NCBI RefSeq assembly: GCF_018129965.1
Contig: NZ_JAFCKW010000028.1
Location: 18,956 to 82,955, forward strand
Direction of reading: 5' to 3'
From: Bradyrhizobium diazoefficiens
GTDB lineage: Bacteria; Pseudomonadota; Alphaproteobacteria; Rhizobiales; Xanthobacteraceae
Length of the DNA stretch: 64,000 nucleotides
The notes under the pieces are model-generated. The model searched no databases and was not told the origin of the DNA. It was given only the letters and a program-made list of their open reading frames with translations. The translations under genes were made by a program, and so were the position numbers. Positions 44,330-52,650 of this stretch are shown here, one piece after another. How positions within the stretch are numbered: the stretch's first letter is position 1; every line of letters begins with the position of its first letter.

Positions 44330-44794
44330 TCAGAACTCCAGCGGCGCGTTGTCGACGACTTCCTTCATGACGAAGAAGGTGCGGGTCTGGCGCACGCCGG
44401 GCAGCGCGATCAGCAGTTCGCCGTGGATGCGGTTGAAATCGTCCATGTCGCCGACACGGATCTTGAGGAAATAGTCGAAATCGCCGGCGACCAGATGGCA
44501 ATCGAGCACGACCTTGAGCTTTGCGATGGCCTGCTCGAAGGCCGCAAAGCTCTCGGGGGTCGAGCGGTCGAGCACAACGCCGACCATCACCAGCGTGCCC
44601 TTGGCCACCTTCTTCGGCGCCACCATGGCGCGGACGGCGGCGATGAAGCCGTCCTCGAACAGGCGCTGGGTACGGCGATGGCAGGTGGCGGGGCTGATGG
44701 CGACGGTTTCAGCCAGCTCGGCGTTGCTGAGCCGGCCGTTATTCTGCAGCAATCTCAACATCTTGAGGTCGATGCGGTCGAGCCGGGTCGACAT
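44330..44794 (-). CDS. acdR: Lrp/AsnC family regulator, likely AcdR (ACC deaminase control)
   Basis: The 154-residue protein has the Lrp layout: an N-terminal HTH (LDRIDLKMLRLLQNNGRLSN, ATCHRRTQRLFEDGFI) and a C-terminal RAM ligand domain (GTLVMVGVVLDRS, VAGDFDYFLKIRVGDM). It is divergent from acdS with 159 bases between. In several proteobacteria an Lrp-type AcdR in this place activates acdS in response to ACC; the name rests on that context. The shared region is AT-rich, with ATTGCAAT at 44877-44884. Confidence 0.85.
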   Translation of the reverse strand: MSTRLDRIDLKMLRLLQNNGRLSNAELAETVAISPATCHRRTQRLFEDGFIAAVRAMVAPKKVAKGTLVMVGVVLDRSTPESFAAFEQAIAKLKVVLDCHLVAGDFDYFLKIRVGDMDDFNRIHGELLIALPGVRQTRTFFVMKEVVDNAPLEF

Positions 44795-44953
44795 GAATGA
44801 ATGTTCCGTAATCGAGCTAATTTTCGGAAGGAAATATAGCTATGTTCGTACTTGTCGCAAGATACGGTGCAACATCATTGCAATAATCGAAAGCACATTT
44901 TCCCAGAGCGATGCTAGCCACGTGTCAGACAGCAACACCAACCGGGGTGCCCC

Positions 44954-45970
44954 ATGATACTGGACAAATTCGCACGCTATCCGCTGACCTTCGGCCCGAC
45001 GCCCATCGAGAAGCTGGATCGGCTGTCGAAGCATCTCGGCGGCAATGTCGAGATCTATGCCAAGCGCGAGGACTGCAATTCCGGCCTCGCCTATGGCGGC
45101 AACAAGCTGCGCAAGCTCGAATACATCATCCCCGACGCGATCGCCTCCAACGCCGACACGCTGGTCTCGATCGGCGGCGTCCAGTCCAACCACACCCGCA
45201 TGATCGCAGCGGTCGCAGCCAAGATCGGCATGAAGTGCCGCCTGGTGCAGGAAGCCTGGGTGCCGCACGAGGACGCGGTCTATGACCGGGTCGGCAACAT
45301 CATGCTGTCGCGCATCATGGGCGCCGACGTGCGCCTGGTCGACGACGGCTTCGACATCGGCATCCGCAAGAGCTGGGAGCAGGCGGTCGAGGACGTGAAG
45401 GCTGAGGGCGGCAAGCCCTATGCGATTCCGGCCGGAGCCTCCGTGCACAAATATGGCGGGCTCGGCTATGTCGGCTTTGCCGAGGAAGTGCGCAAGCAGG
45501 AAGCCGAACTCGGCTTCAAGTTCGACTACATCATCGTCTGCACCGTCACCGGCTCCACCCATGCCGGCATGCTGGTCGGCTTTGCCGCCGACGGCCGCGC
45601 GCGAAAAGTGATCGGCATCGACGCCTCGTTCACGCCGGCGCAGACCAAGGCGCAGGTGCTCTCGATCGCGCAGAACACGGCCAAGCTGGTCGAGCTCGGC
45701 CAGGACATCGTTGCGGACGACGTCGTGCTGATCGAGGATTACGCCTACCCCGCCTATGGCGTGCCGTCGGAGGAGACCAAGGAGGCGATCCGCCTCACCG
45801 CGCGGCTGGAAGCGATGATCACCGACCCCGTTTATGAGGGCAAATCGATGCAGGGCCTGATCGACCTGACCCAGAAGGGCCATTTCGAGAAGGGCGCGAA
45901 GATTCTCTACGCCCATCTCGGTGGTGCGCCGGCGCTCAATGGCTATGGGTACGCGTTCCGGAACGGCTGA
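44954..45970 (+). CDS. acdS: 1-aminocyclopropane-1-carboxylate deaminase
   Basis: This 338-residue PLP enzyme breaks the plant ethylene precursor ACC into ammonia and 2-oxobutanoate, so the bacterium lowers ethylene in its host. The diagnostic residues are all present: Lys51 (GGNKLRK), Ser78 (QSNHTR), Tyr294 and Glu295 (DPVYEGKS) and Leu322 (HLGGAPA). Glu295 and Leu322 separate true ACC deaminase from D-cysteine desulfhydrase. It is divergent from the Lrp-type regulator. I do not see a sigma-54 or NifA site, unlike in Mesorhizobium symbiosis islands. Confidence 0.96.
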   Translation: MILDKFARYPLTFGPTPIEKLDRLSKHLGGNVEIYAKREDCNSGLAYGGNKLRKLEYIIPDAIASNADTLVSIGGVQSNHTRMIAAVAAKIGMKCRLVQEAWVPHEDAVYDRVGNIMLSRIMGADVRLVDDGFDIGIRKSWEQAVEDVKAEGGKPYAIPAGASVHKYGGLGYVGFAEEVRKQEAELGFKFDYIIVCTVTGSTHAGMLVGFAADGRARKVIGIDASFTPAQTKAQVLSIAQNTAKLVELGQDIVADDVVLIEDYAYPAYGVPSEETKEAIRLTARLEAMITDPVYEGKSMQGLIDLTQKGHFEKGAKILYAHLGGAPALNGYGYAFRNG

Positions 45971-45997
45971 GAGACCCAGAGCGCTCCTCACACACCG

Positions 45998-46156
45998 GTG
46001 TCGTCCCGGGCGCGACGAAGTCGCGAGCCCGGGATCCATAACCACAGCATCGCATTTGACGAAGGCTCGTGGTGACCAGCTTGCCATAACCACATCGGCC
46101 TGTGGCTATGGATCCCGGATCTGCGCTCCGCCTCGCTGCGCTTGTCCGGGATGACG
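45998..46156. repeat. Dispersed inverted repeat, family F (TCGTCCCGGG...CCCGGGATCCATA type)
   Basis: AGCCCGGGATCCATAACCAC on the left pairs with GTGGCTATGGATCCCGGATC on the right, and TCGTCCCGGGCGC with CTTGTCCGGGATGACG roughly at the ends. About 160 bases, without a gene, between the convergent acdS and recQ. Confidence 0.8.
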
Positions 46157-46178
46157 GCGTGGAGTGGTCGGTGCGACC

Positions 46179-48044
46179 CTACCGCGTCTTCACAATCTGC
46201 AGCAGCTCGTCACCGTAGTGCTCGAGCTTCTTGTCGCCAATGCCCGGGACGTTGCGGAGTTCGTCGAACGTCGTCGGCCAGGCCCGGACGATGCCGTCGA
46301 TGGTGGCGTCGTGCAGCACGACATAGGCCGGCACACCACGCTCGCGCGCGATGTCCGAGCGCCAGGACCGCAGCCGCGCGCGCAGCTCGGGATCGACGTC
46401 GCCTTGCGGCGTGCTGGCGGCGGGCGCGAGATCACCGCGGCGGGATTTTGCGCGGCTTGACCGGATGCGGGTGCCGGGCGCTTCCTCGCGCAGCCATACC
46501 TCTGTCTCCCCGCGCAGGACCCCGCGGGCCGACTCCGTCAGCTTCAGCGCGCCGAAGGCCTCGCTGTCGCTCTGCAAATGGCCCATCGCCACCAATTGCC
46601 GCAGCACGGTGCGCCACTGCTTCTCGTTGAGCTCGCGGCCGATGCCGAACACCGAGAGCTTGTCGTGGCCGAACTGCGTGACCTTCTCGGTCAGGCGTCC
46701 GATCAGCACGTCGATCAGATGCATCGCGCCGAACCTTTGCCCGGTGCGATAGGCGCAGGAGAGCAGCTTCTGCGCCAGCACCTTGCCGTCGCGCATCTGC
46801 GGCGGCGTCAGGCAATTGTCGCAATTGCCGCAATTGGCGCCCTGAAGGGTCTCGCCGAAATAGCCAAGCAGCCGCTTGCGCCGGCACTGCGCGGTCTCGG
46901 CGAGGCCGACCAGCGCATCGAGCTTGCCGATCGAGACCCGCTTGAAGTCGTCGGACGCACTGGACTCATCGATCATGCGGCGCTGCTGCACGATGTCGGA
47001 GAGCCCGTAGGCCATCCACGCGGCGGAGGGCTTGCCGTCGCGCCCCGCGCGGCCCGTTTCCTGGTAATAGGCCTCGATGCTCTTGGGGAGGTCGAGATGG
47101 GCGACGAAGCGCACGTCGGGCTTGTCGATACCCATCCCGAAGGCGATGGTGGCCACGATGACGATGCCGTCCTCGTTGAGGAAGCGGTCCTGATTGCGCG
47201 AACGCACGCTGCCGTCGAGGCCGGCGTGATAGGGCAGCGCCGCGATGCCGGCGTCCGCGAGTGCGGCAGCGACTTCCTCGACGCGGTTACGCGACAGGCA
47301 GTAGACCACGCCGGCATCGCCGGCGTGCCGATCCCGGATGAACTCCTTGAGCTGCGACACCGCATTGCGCTTGTCGACGATCTCGTAGCGGATATTGGGC
47401 CGGTCGAAGCTGGAGACGAATTGCGGGGAACCGCCGAGCTGAAGCCGCTCGACGATCTCCCTGCGCGTCAAATCGTCCGCAGTTGCCGTCAGCGCGATCC
47501 GCGGGACGTTTGGAAAGCGCTCGGCGATGACGGAGAGGCCGACATATTCAGGACGGAAGTCGTGGCCCCATTGCGAGACGCAATGGGCCTCGTCGATCGC
47601 GAACAGCGCCACCTTGGCCTGCGCCAGCATCGACAGGCAGCGCGGCGTCACCAGCCGTTCCGGCGCGACATAGAGCAGGTCGAGATCACCTGCGATCAGG
47701 CGGCGCTCGATATCGGACGCTTCCTGCAGCGTCAGCGACGAGTTCAGCGCCGCGGCATTGACGCCGGCCTCGAGCAGGCCCGCGACCTGGTCGCGCATCA
47801 GCGCGATCAGCGGCGACACCACGATGCCGCAGCCTTCGCGCAACAGAGAGGGGAGCTGATAGCACAGGGACTTGCCGCCACCGGTGGGCATCAGGACCAG
47901 GCAATTGCCGCCATCGGTGACGTGCCGGATGATCTCGCCCTGCGCACCGCGGAACCCCGGCAGGCCGAACACCGAATGCAGCACCGACAGCGCATCGCGG
48001 CCGTCGGACGGCGCAGGTAGCGGAGCGGTGGAGGAAGCGGACAT
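46179..48044 (-). CDS. recQ: ATP-dependent DNA helicase RecQ
   Basis: This 621-residue 3'-5' helicase repairs stalled forks. Walker A is LMPTGGGKSLCYQLPSL, the DEAH box is AIDEAHCVSQWGHDFRPEY, and ETGRAGRDGKPSAAW lies in the second RecA lobe. The zinc site uses CRRKRLLGYFGE and CGNCDNCL. A winged-helix RQC region and a C-terminal HRDC domain (ELRARLRSWRSDIARERGVP) complete the standard order. Length matches E. coli RecQ. The start MSASSTAPLP at 48044 has a short disordered N-terminus. Confidence 0.96.
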   Translation of the reverse strand: MSASSTAPLPAPSDGRDALSVLHSVFGLPGFRGAQGEIIRHVTDGGNCLVLMPTGGGKSLCYQLPSLLREGCGIVVSPLIALMRDQVAGLLEAGVNAAALNSSLTLQEASDIERRLIAGDLDLLYVAPERLVTPRCLSMLAQAKVALFAIDEAHCVSQWGHDFRPEYVGLSVIAERFPNVPRIALTATADDLTRREIVERLQLGGSPQFVSSFDRPNIRYEIVDKRNAVSQLKEFIRDRHAGDAGVVYCLSRNRVEEVAAALADAGIAALPYHAGLDGSVRSRNQDRFLNEDGIVIVATIAFGMGIDKPDVRFVAHLDLPKSIEAYYQETGRAGRDGKPSAAWMAYGLSDIVQQRRMIDESSASDDFKRVSIGKLDALVGLAETAQCRRKRLLGYFGETLQGANCGNCDNCLTPPQMRDGKVLAQKLLSCAYRTGQRFGAMHLIDVLIGRLTEKVTQFGHDKLSVFGIGRELNEKQWRTVLRQLVAMGHLQSDSEAFGALKLTESARGVLRGETEVWLREEAPGTRIRSSRAKSRRGDLAPAASTPQGDVDPELRARLRSWRSDIARERGVPAYVVLHDATIDGIVRAWPTTFDELRNVPGIGDKKLEHYGDELLQIVKTR

Positions 48045-48131
48045 GGGTTGGCGGACCGGCCAGTGGATTCGTCACAAGGCCAGTCGCATGACCGCGCCGG
48101 CATGGCAAGACTGTTTGGGGGCTTGGCGCGA

Positions 48132-48288
48132 CTCTTCCCCTCTCCCCTTGCGGGAGAGGGTGGATCGCGGCAGAGCGGCGAGACGGGTGAGGGGTATCTC
48201 TCCACGATTCAAATTGCGCGTTGAATAACGCGGAGAGATACCCCTCATCCGGCGCTTCGCGCCACCTTCTCCCACAGGGGGAGAAGGA
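48132..48288. repeat. Dispersed palindromic repeat, family C
   Basis: The element carries the same modules as 2201-2353: CCTCTCCCCTTGCGGGAGAG, GCGGCGAGACGGGTGAGGGG, then CCTCATCCGGCGCTTCGCGC and CCTTCTCCCACAGGGGGAGA. In the middle GGTATCTCTCC and GGAGAGATACC form an additional stem. It fills the space between the polysaccharide deacetylase end and the recQ start. Confidence 0.85.
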
Positions 48289-48295
48289 TAGTGAG

Positions 48296-49039
48296 CTACG
48301 CCCCGATTCGCCGCAGCGCTTCGGCCACCGTCACGATCGGCATGTTGCGCTTTCCGGCCGCCTCGAGCGCGTGACGCATCAGGGCCGGCGTGCAGCCATA
48401 GGGGCTTGGCGCATCGACGACGTCATGGCCGTAGAAGATGAGCCATCCGCCGCTCGCGACCGCCTCGTCGAAATACCGATCGATGCCCGCGCCATCGATC
48501 TCGAAATTGACCAGAGGCACGGCCCGCAGGAACTGGAGGTCGATCACGTCGCGATTGACGCCGGGGAGGATGCCGCGGGCCGAGCGGAAGGTCTTGGCAA
48601 GCTGCGGCTTGCGCCAGACCGAGGCGAGGCCATACGGATACGCAAAGTTCTCCAGCGTGATCGAGGAATCGATATCGCGTAAATGATGACGATTGCGCCC
48701 GATCTCGCGGGCCATCGCGGCCTCGTCGAGATCGGGCGCGCACCGGTGCGAGAAGGTGTGACAGGCGATCTCATGGCCGGCGCGGTGGAGCCGGACGACG
48801 GCGTCGTTCGAGAGGCCGCGCCAGTGGTCCGACGGCCGGTCGATCAGGCTGCCCGCAATATAATACGTCCCGCGGCCGCCATGCGCTTCGAGCAGCGAGG
48901 CGCCCTCCCCCGCGGCGCTGTCAGGGGCGTCGTCGAAGGTGAAACTCACCATCGGCGCATGCGCAGGCAGCCGGTGCGGCGCGGCACGGAAGTGCCGGGC
49001 AAGCCGATTGCTCACGCGTCCCTGGAGTGCCGACCACAC
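48296..49039 (-). CDS. Polysaccharide deacetylase family protein
   Basis: The protein of about 247 residues has the NodB-homology fold of carbohydrate esterase 4. Visible blocks are VSFTFDDAPDSAAGEG (the metal and catalytic Asp), HEIACHTFSHRCAPDL (HxxSH-like metal site), NFAYPYG and WLIFYGHDV. Substrates in the family include chitin, peptidoglycan and rhizobial polysaccharides; it is not NodB itself by context. The start is uncertain. The frame opens with a TTG at 49099, GTG 49039 and GTG 49015 are alternatives, and no signal peptide is obvious. Confidence 0.85.
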   Translation of the reverse strand: MWSALQGRVSNRLARHFRAAPHRLPAHAPMVSFTFDDAPDSAAGEGASLLEAHGGRGTYYIAGSLIDRPSDHWRGLSNDAVVRLHRAGHEIACHTFSHRCAPDLDEAAMAREIGRNRHHLRDIDSSITLENFAYPYGLASVWRKPQLAKTFRSARGILPGVNRDVIDLQFLRAVPLVNFEIDGAGIDRYFDEAVASGGWLIFYGHDVVDAPSPYGCTPALMRHALEAAGKRNMPIVTVAEALRRIGA

Positions 49040-49144
49040 GACCGCAATTCCCGTGATTCCTGTTCGTGTACTGAAACATTCGCGCGACGGTTGTGGCAAG
49101 CTTAACGCCTGAGTAATCCTAACAGGGCAGCAACGCCATAGCGG

Positions 49145-50146
49145 CTAGCGCGCAAGGACCGACGCATCGGCCTCGGAGCCGAGATATTGCAGCCAATTGC
49201 GGAAGAGCGCGGCCGCCGCGCTGCCGGCGGCGATATCGGCGCGCAGATTCAAGGCAGGGAGCTCGTTGGTGAGCGCCGGATGGCGCTGGTGCCTCGCCTG
49301 CTTCTCGAAGCGGACCAGCTTCTCTTCCGTCGCTGCGTCAAAATAGCTCACAGGCAGGCGCGGATAATCGTCGCGCTCGCGCGCGAGATAACGGCCGACA
49401 TCGCGCAGATATTCGCGCTGCAGCGATAGCGCGTCGTATTCCGGGTGGCCCTGGAAGAACACGAAGCGGCTGGCATATTGCCGGACGAAGATATCGACGC
49501 CGGCCTCTGCCGAGCGGGTCAACACCTGATAGCCGGCCTGCGCAAGGTCGCTCTCGGCAATCTCGTTCAGGCGCGAATGCGGGACCTTGAGCGGGGCCGG
49601 AGCGGCGCACGTCAACGGATCGCTCGTGACGGCCTCGCAGTGAAAAACTCCGTGGCATTTGGCTGGCAGCCGCCGGCGTTCGATCCGGTCGAGATGCAGC
49701 ACCGCCGCGTGCGCGGCGAGGCAGGACCAGATTGTCGAGCGGGTGTTGATCTTGGCCCAGTCGATCAGCTCGGTGAGGTCCTGCCAATACGGCTCCTGGT
49801 CGAGCGCGGGCGCGATCGGCTCCGCGCCGGTGACGATCAGCCCATCGAACGTGTGGCGCCTGAGCTCGCTGAGCTCCGAATATTCGCTCTCGACATGCCA
49901 TTTGGCTTCGGGCGAACGCTTCACCGAGGGCAGCGAGAAGCAATGGAAGCGGATGCGGCGCTGGCCTGCAGCGGCCTGGAGCAGCTTCATGAACTGGCGC
50001 TCGGTCGCCTTCAAGGCCGGATCCGGCATGTTGTTGATCAGGCCGATGGTGAGATCCGCGCCGCCGTGATCGCGTGCGAGATCGCCGGCGGCGGGCACCA
50101 GCGCCGGGCTCGGTATGCCTTGATCCCTGTCGATCAAGATCGTCAT
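49145..50146 (-). CDS. metA: Homoserine O-acyltransferase (MetA/MetAS family)
   Basis: The 333-residue enzyme activates homoserine for methionine synthesis. GLINNMPDPALKATERQF is the family start, the nucleophile is Cys142 in STIWSCLAAHAAV, and FFQGHPEYD carries the His and Glu of the triad. MetA proteins may use succinyl-CoA or acetyl-CoA; the partner downstream enzyme here is an O-acetylhomoserine-type sulfhydrylase, which favours acetyl, but sequence alone does not settle it. It follows metY by 12 bases in one operon. Confidence 0.92.
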   Translation of the reverse strand: MTILIDRDQGIPSPALVPAAGDLARDHGGADLTIGLINNMPDPALKATERQFMKLLQAAAGQRRIRFHCFSLPSVKRSPEAKWHVESEYSELSELRRHTFDGLIVTGAEPIAPALDQEPYWQDLTELIDWAKINTRSTIWSCLAAHAAVLHLDRIERRRLPAKCHGVFHCEAVTSDPLTCAAPAPLKVPHSRLNEIAESDLAQAGYQVLTRSAEAGVDIFVRQYASRFVFFQGHPEYDALSLQREYLRDVGRYLARERDDYPRLPVSYFDAATEEKLVRFEKQARHQRHPALTNELPALNLRADIAAGSAAAALFRNWLQYLGSEADASVLAR

Positions 50147-50158
50147 CGGTGCCGCCGC

Positions 50159-51460
50159 CTACTCCGCGGCCTGGAGGCGCGCCGACGGGCAGGCCTTTTC
50201 CAGCGCCTGGTCGATATCCTCGATGATGTCTGCGGAATGCTCGATGCCGATCGACAGACGAATCGTCTCGGGCAGGACGCCGGCGGCGCGCTGCTGCTCC
50301 GCCGACATCTGCCGATGCGTGGTCGAGGCCGGATGGCAGGCCAGCGACTTGGCATCGCCGATATTGACGAGCCGCGTGATCAGCTTCAGCGCGTCATAGA
50401 AGGTCTTACCGGCCTCCATGCCGCCCTTGATGCCGAAGGTGAACAGCGAGGAAGCGTTGCCGTCGAGATATTTCTGCACCAGCGGATAATACGGGCTGTC
50501 CGGAAAGCCGGTGTAATTGACCCAGGCGACGCGCGGATCCTTGCGGAGGAATTCGGCGACCTTGCGCGCGTTCTCGCAGTGGCGCTCCATCCGCAGCGCA
50601 ACGGTTTCAATGCCCTGCAGCAGCAGGAAGGCGTTGAACGGCGACAGCACCGAACCCATGGTGCGCTGATAGATGCTGCGCGCGCGCTCGATATAGGCGG
50701 TCTTGCCGAAACGCTCGGCATAGACGAGGCCGTGATAGGAGGCGTCCGGCTTGTTGTAGCCCGGGAAGCGATCGGCGTATTTGGCCCAGGGGAAATTTCC
50801 GGAATCGACGATGGCGCCGCCGAGCGTTGTGCCGTGGCCGCCGAGGAATTTGGTAAGCGAGTGCACGGCGATGTCGGCGCCGTAGTCGAACGGCTTGAGC
50901 AGGATCGGGGTTGCGACCGTGTTGTCGACGATCAGCGGCACGCCATGCTTGTGCGCGATCTTCGCCAGGGCCTCGATGTCGCAGACATTGCCGGCGGGGT
51001 TGCCGATGGTCTCGGCGAACACGGCGCGGGTGTTCTCGTCGATCAGCTTCTCGATCGCATCGGGCCCATCGCTCTTGGCGAAGCGGCCGGTGATGCCCTG
51101 GCGCGGCAGGATGTGCGAGAGCAGCGTATGCGTGGTGCCGTAGAGCTGCGGCACGGATACTATGTTGCCGCCGTAATCGGCGACGTTGACGAAGGAAAAA
51201 TGCAGCGCGGCCTGGCCGGTCGCGACCGCAAGCGCGCCGACGCCGCCTTCGAGCTCGGCGATGCGCTTCTCGAGAACGGCGCTGGTCGGATTTGCGATGC
51301 GGCTGTAACGGTAGCCTTCGGCCTCGAGATTGAAGAGCGCCGCGCCGTGATCGGCGCTGTCGAAGGCGTAAGCCGCTGTCTGGTAGATCGGCACGGCCAC
51401 CGCATGCGTGGTGGCCTCGGGCTCGTAGCCGGCGTGAATAGCGAGTGTCTCGTTGCGCAT
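50159..51460 (-). CDS. metY: O-acetylhomoserine (thiol)-lyase / sulfhydrylase
   Basis: This 433-residue PLP enzyme makes homocysteine from acylhomoserine and sulfide. It begins ETLAIHAGYEPEATTHAVAV and shows YQTAAYAFDS, SRIANPTSAVLEKRIAELEG, the PLP lysine Lys204 in VHSLTKFLGGHG, and SLACHPASTTHRQM. The length over 420 with an insert separates it from the shorter MetB/MetZ. GGAGGT six bases before the ATG at 51460 is an ideal ribosome site and fixes the start. It is the first gene of the metY-metA operon. Confidence 0.94.
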   Translation of the reverse strand: MRNETLAIHAGYEPEATTHAVAVPIYQTAAYAFDSADHGAALFNLEAEGYRYSRIANPTSAVLEKRIAELEGGVGALAVATGQAALHFSFVNVADYGGNIVSVPQLYGTTHTLLSHILPRQGITGRFAKSDGPDAIEKLIDENTRAVFAETIGNPAGNVCDIEALAKIAHKHGVPLIVDNTVATPILLKPFDYGADIAVHSLTKFLGGHGTTLGGAIVDSGNFPWAKYADRFPGYNKPDASYHGLVYAERFGKTAYIERARSIYQRTMGSVLSPFNAFLLLQGIETVALRMERHCENARKVAEFLRKDPRVAWVNYTGFPDSPYYPLVQKYLDGNASSLFTFGIKGGMEAGKTFYDALKLITRLVNIGDAKSLACHPASTTHRQMSAEQQRAAGVLPETIRLSIGIEHSADIIEDIDQALEKACPSARLQAAE

Positions 51461-51518
51461 CTTGCCACCTCCGCGTGGGCCGCGGGCCGCACTTATTGGC
51501 CTGTATGAGGCATGTGCG

Positions 51519-51562
51519 TTGTCCGCCGTTCCTCTGTTAGAGGCGGGTGGTAAAGCGGACAA
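51519..51562 (-). promoter_or_regulatory. Inverted repeat TTGTCCGC...GCGGACAA upstream of metY
   Basis: TTGTCCGC (51519-51526) and GCGGACAA (51555-51562) are exact inverted copies 28 bases apart. Inside, CCTCT and AGAGG pair around AAC. On the minus strand TTGTCC followed after 17 bases by TAACAG could be a -35/-10 pair, which would place one arm over the -35 box. A looping repressor site or a leader hairpin is possible. No SAM-II riboswitch signature is visible. Confidence 0.45.
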
Positions 51563-51649
51563 TAATTCGCTTAGAGATCGAGGAAGTAACCCTAATGATT
51601 ATTGGTGAACTGGCTCAAATTCGAGTCAATTTGGATGAATAAGTAGGTC

Positions 51650-52582
51650 TCACCCCGCCGGCGTCACCAGAAAGCCCGCCCGCGGAAAATGAACAACCAC
51701 ATCGCCGGCGAGGTCGTCGTGGCGGCGGATGGCGATGCCCTGCGCCGACAGCGCGACAATCCGGCCACGCACGGCAATTTTTCCGTAGTCGTCGGGCCTG
51801 ACGTCGACGAGGTCGCCGACCTTGCGGCCGTTGGGATCGTGCGGGTCGTCAGCCTCGATCGTCTGCGGCGTCGATCTGCGTCCGATCTGCAATGCATCGG
51901 CAGTCGACATCTCGGTCCGCATGCCGTGGCCGATCGCGCGAACGCGCGCTTCCCAGGCGCGCACCTCGGGAAATTCGGCGAGCAGATCATCTGCAACGGG
52001 CAGATGCGCGCGCACGTACCACACGTTCATGTAGGCGTTGATGTCGAACAGGCTCGCGCCCTGCCCTCCCAGCCACGGACCGCCGGCAGCGAGCTGGGTC
52101 TCGATCCAGCCGACATGCGCACGATACTGGTCGCGCATCTGCGGGATCGCCGCGGTCATCGCCGCAATGTCGAACTTGGCGCCGCGCAGCTTCTCGCGAT
52201 CCTCGATGAAGCTCTGCGGGACCTTGTCGGCGAGTGAGCCGAACACCAGGTTCACCGTGTTCTGGAAGAATGATTTGTCCGTCCACATCGCACTTGCCCA
52301 GGCCAGCCCCTCGCTGCTGCCGGGAAACAGGCTCGGCGCCGGGAAGCGACGCTCGAGTTCGCGGATGATGCACTGGGTGTCGCAATAGATGTCCGCGCCG
52401 ATCTGCATGACCGGCGTGCGCCGGTAGCCGCCGGTGAGCGGCATCAGGTCGGGTCGCGGCATGATCCTGGAGATCCGCACCGAGGTCCAAGCGATCTGCT
52501 TCAGGCCGAACACGAGACGGACCTTTTCCGAGAACGGCGACTCGTCGAAATGATGCAGGATGATGGCAAGATCGCCCGGCAT
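51650..52582 (-). CDS. Glutathione S-transferase-like protein with C-terminal extension
   Basis: The 310-residue protein has a thioredoxin-like N-terminal GST domain (ILHHFDESPFSEKVRLVFGL; RTPVMQIGADIYCDTQCIIR) and a helical C-terminal GST domain that ends near residue 230. About 70 further residues (KVGDLVDVRPDDYGKIAVRG, GIAIRRHDDLAGDVVVHFPR) are not part of usual GSTs and look like a small beta domain. Substrate is unknown. GGGAGG eight bases before ATG 52582 supports the start. It is followed by metY after 189 bases. Confidence 0.85.
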   Translation of the reverse strand: MPGDLAIILHHFDESPFSEKVRLVFGLKQIAWTSVRISRIMPRPDLMPLTGGYRRTPVMQIGADIYCDTQCIIRELERRFPAPSLFPGSSEGLAWASAMWTDKSFFQNTVNLVFGSLADKVPQSFIEDREKLRGAKFDIAAMTAAIPQMRDQYRAHVGWIETQLAAGGPWLGGQGASLFDINAYMNVWYVRAHLPVADDLLAEFPEVRAWEARVRAIGHGMRTEMSTADALQIGRRSTPQTIEADDPHDPNGRKVGDLVDVRPDDYGKIAVRGRIVALSAQGIAIRRHDDLAGDVVVHFPRAGFLVTPAG

Positions 52583-52650
52583 GGTTCGTCCCTCCCGCTG
52601 GTGTTGCCCCTTCCCTCTTGCGAGAGAAAGGATATCGCCATCGTAGCAGC

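Noticed and set aside
44795..44953. Sigma-54 promoter before acdS (GGTGCAACATCATTGC)
   Set aside because: The GG to GC spacing is 12 bases instead of the required 10.
49445..51508. 687-codon open frame opposite metA and metY
   Set aside because: It runs antisense across two well-supported genes and shows no domain; typical shadow frame of high-GC DNA.
51461..51649. SAM-II riboswitch before metY-metA
   Set aside because: The conserved GGTGATTT and GCTAAA segments of the motif are not found on the minus strand.
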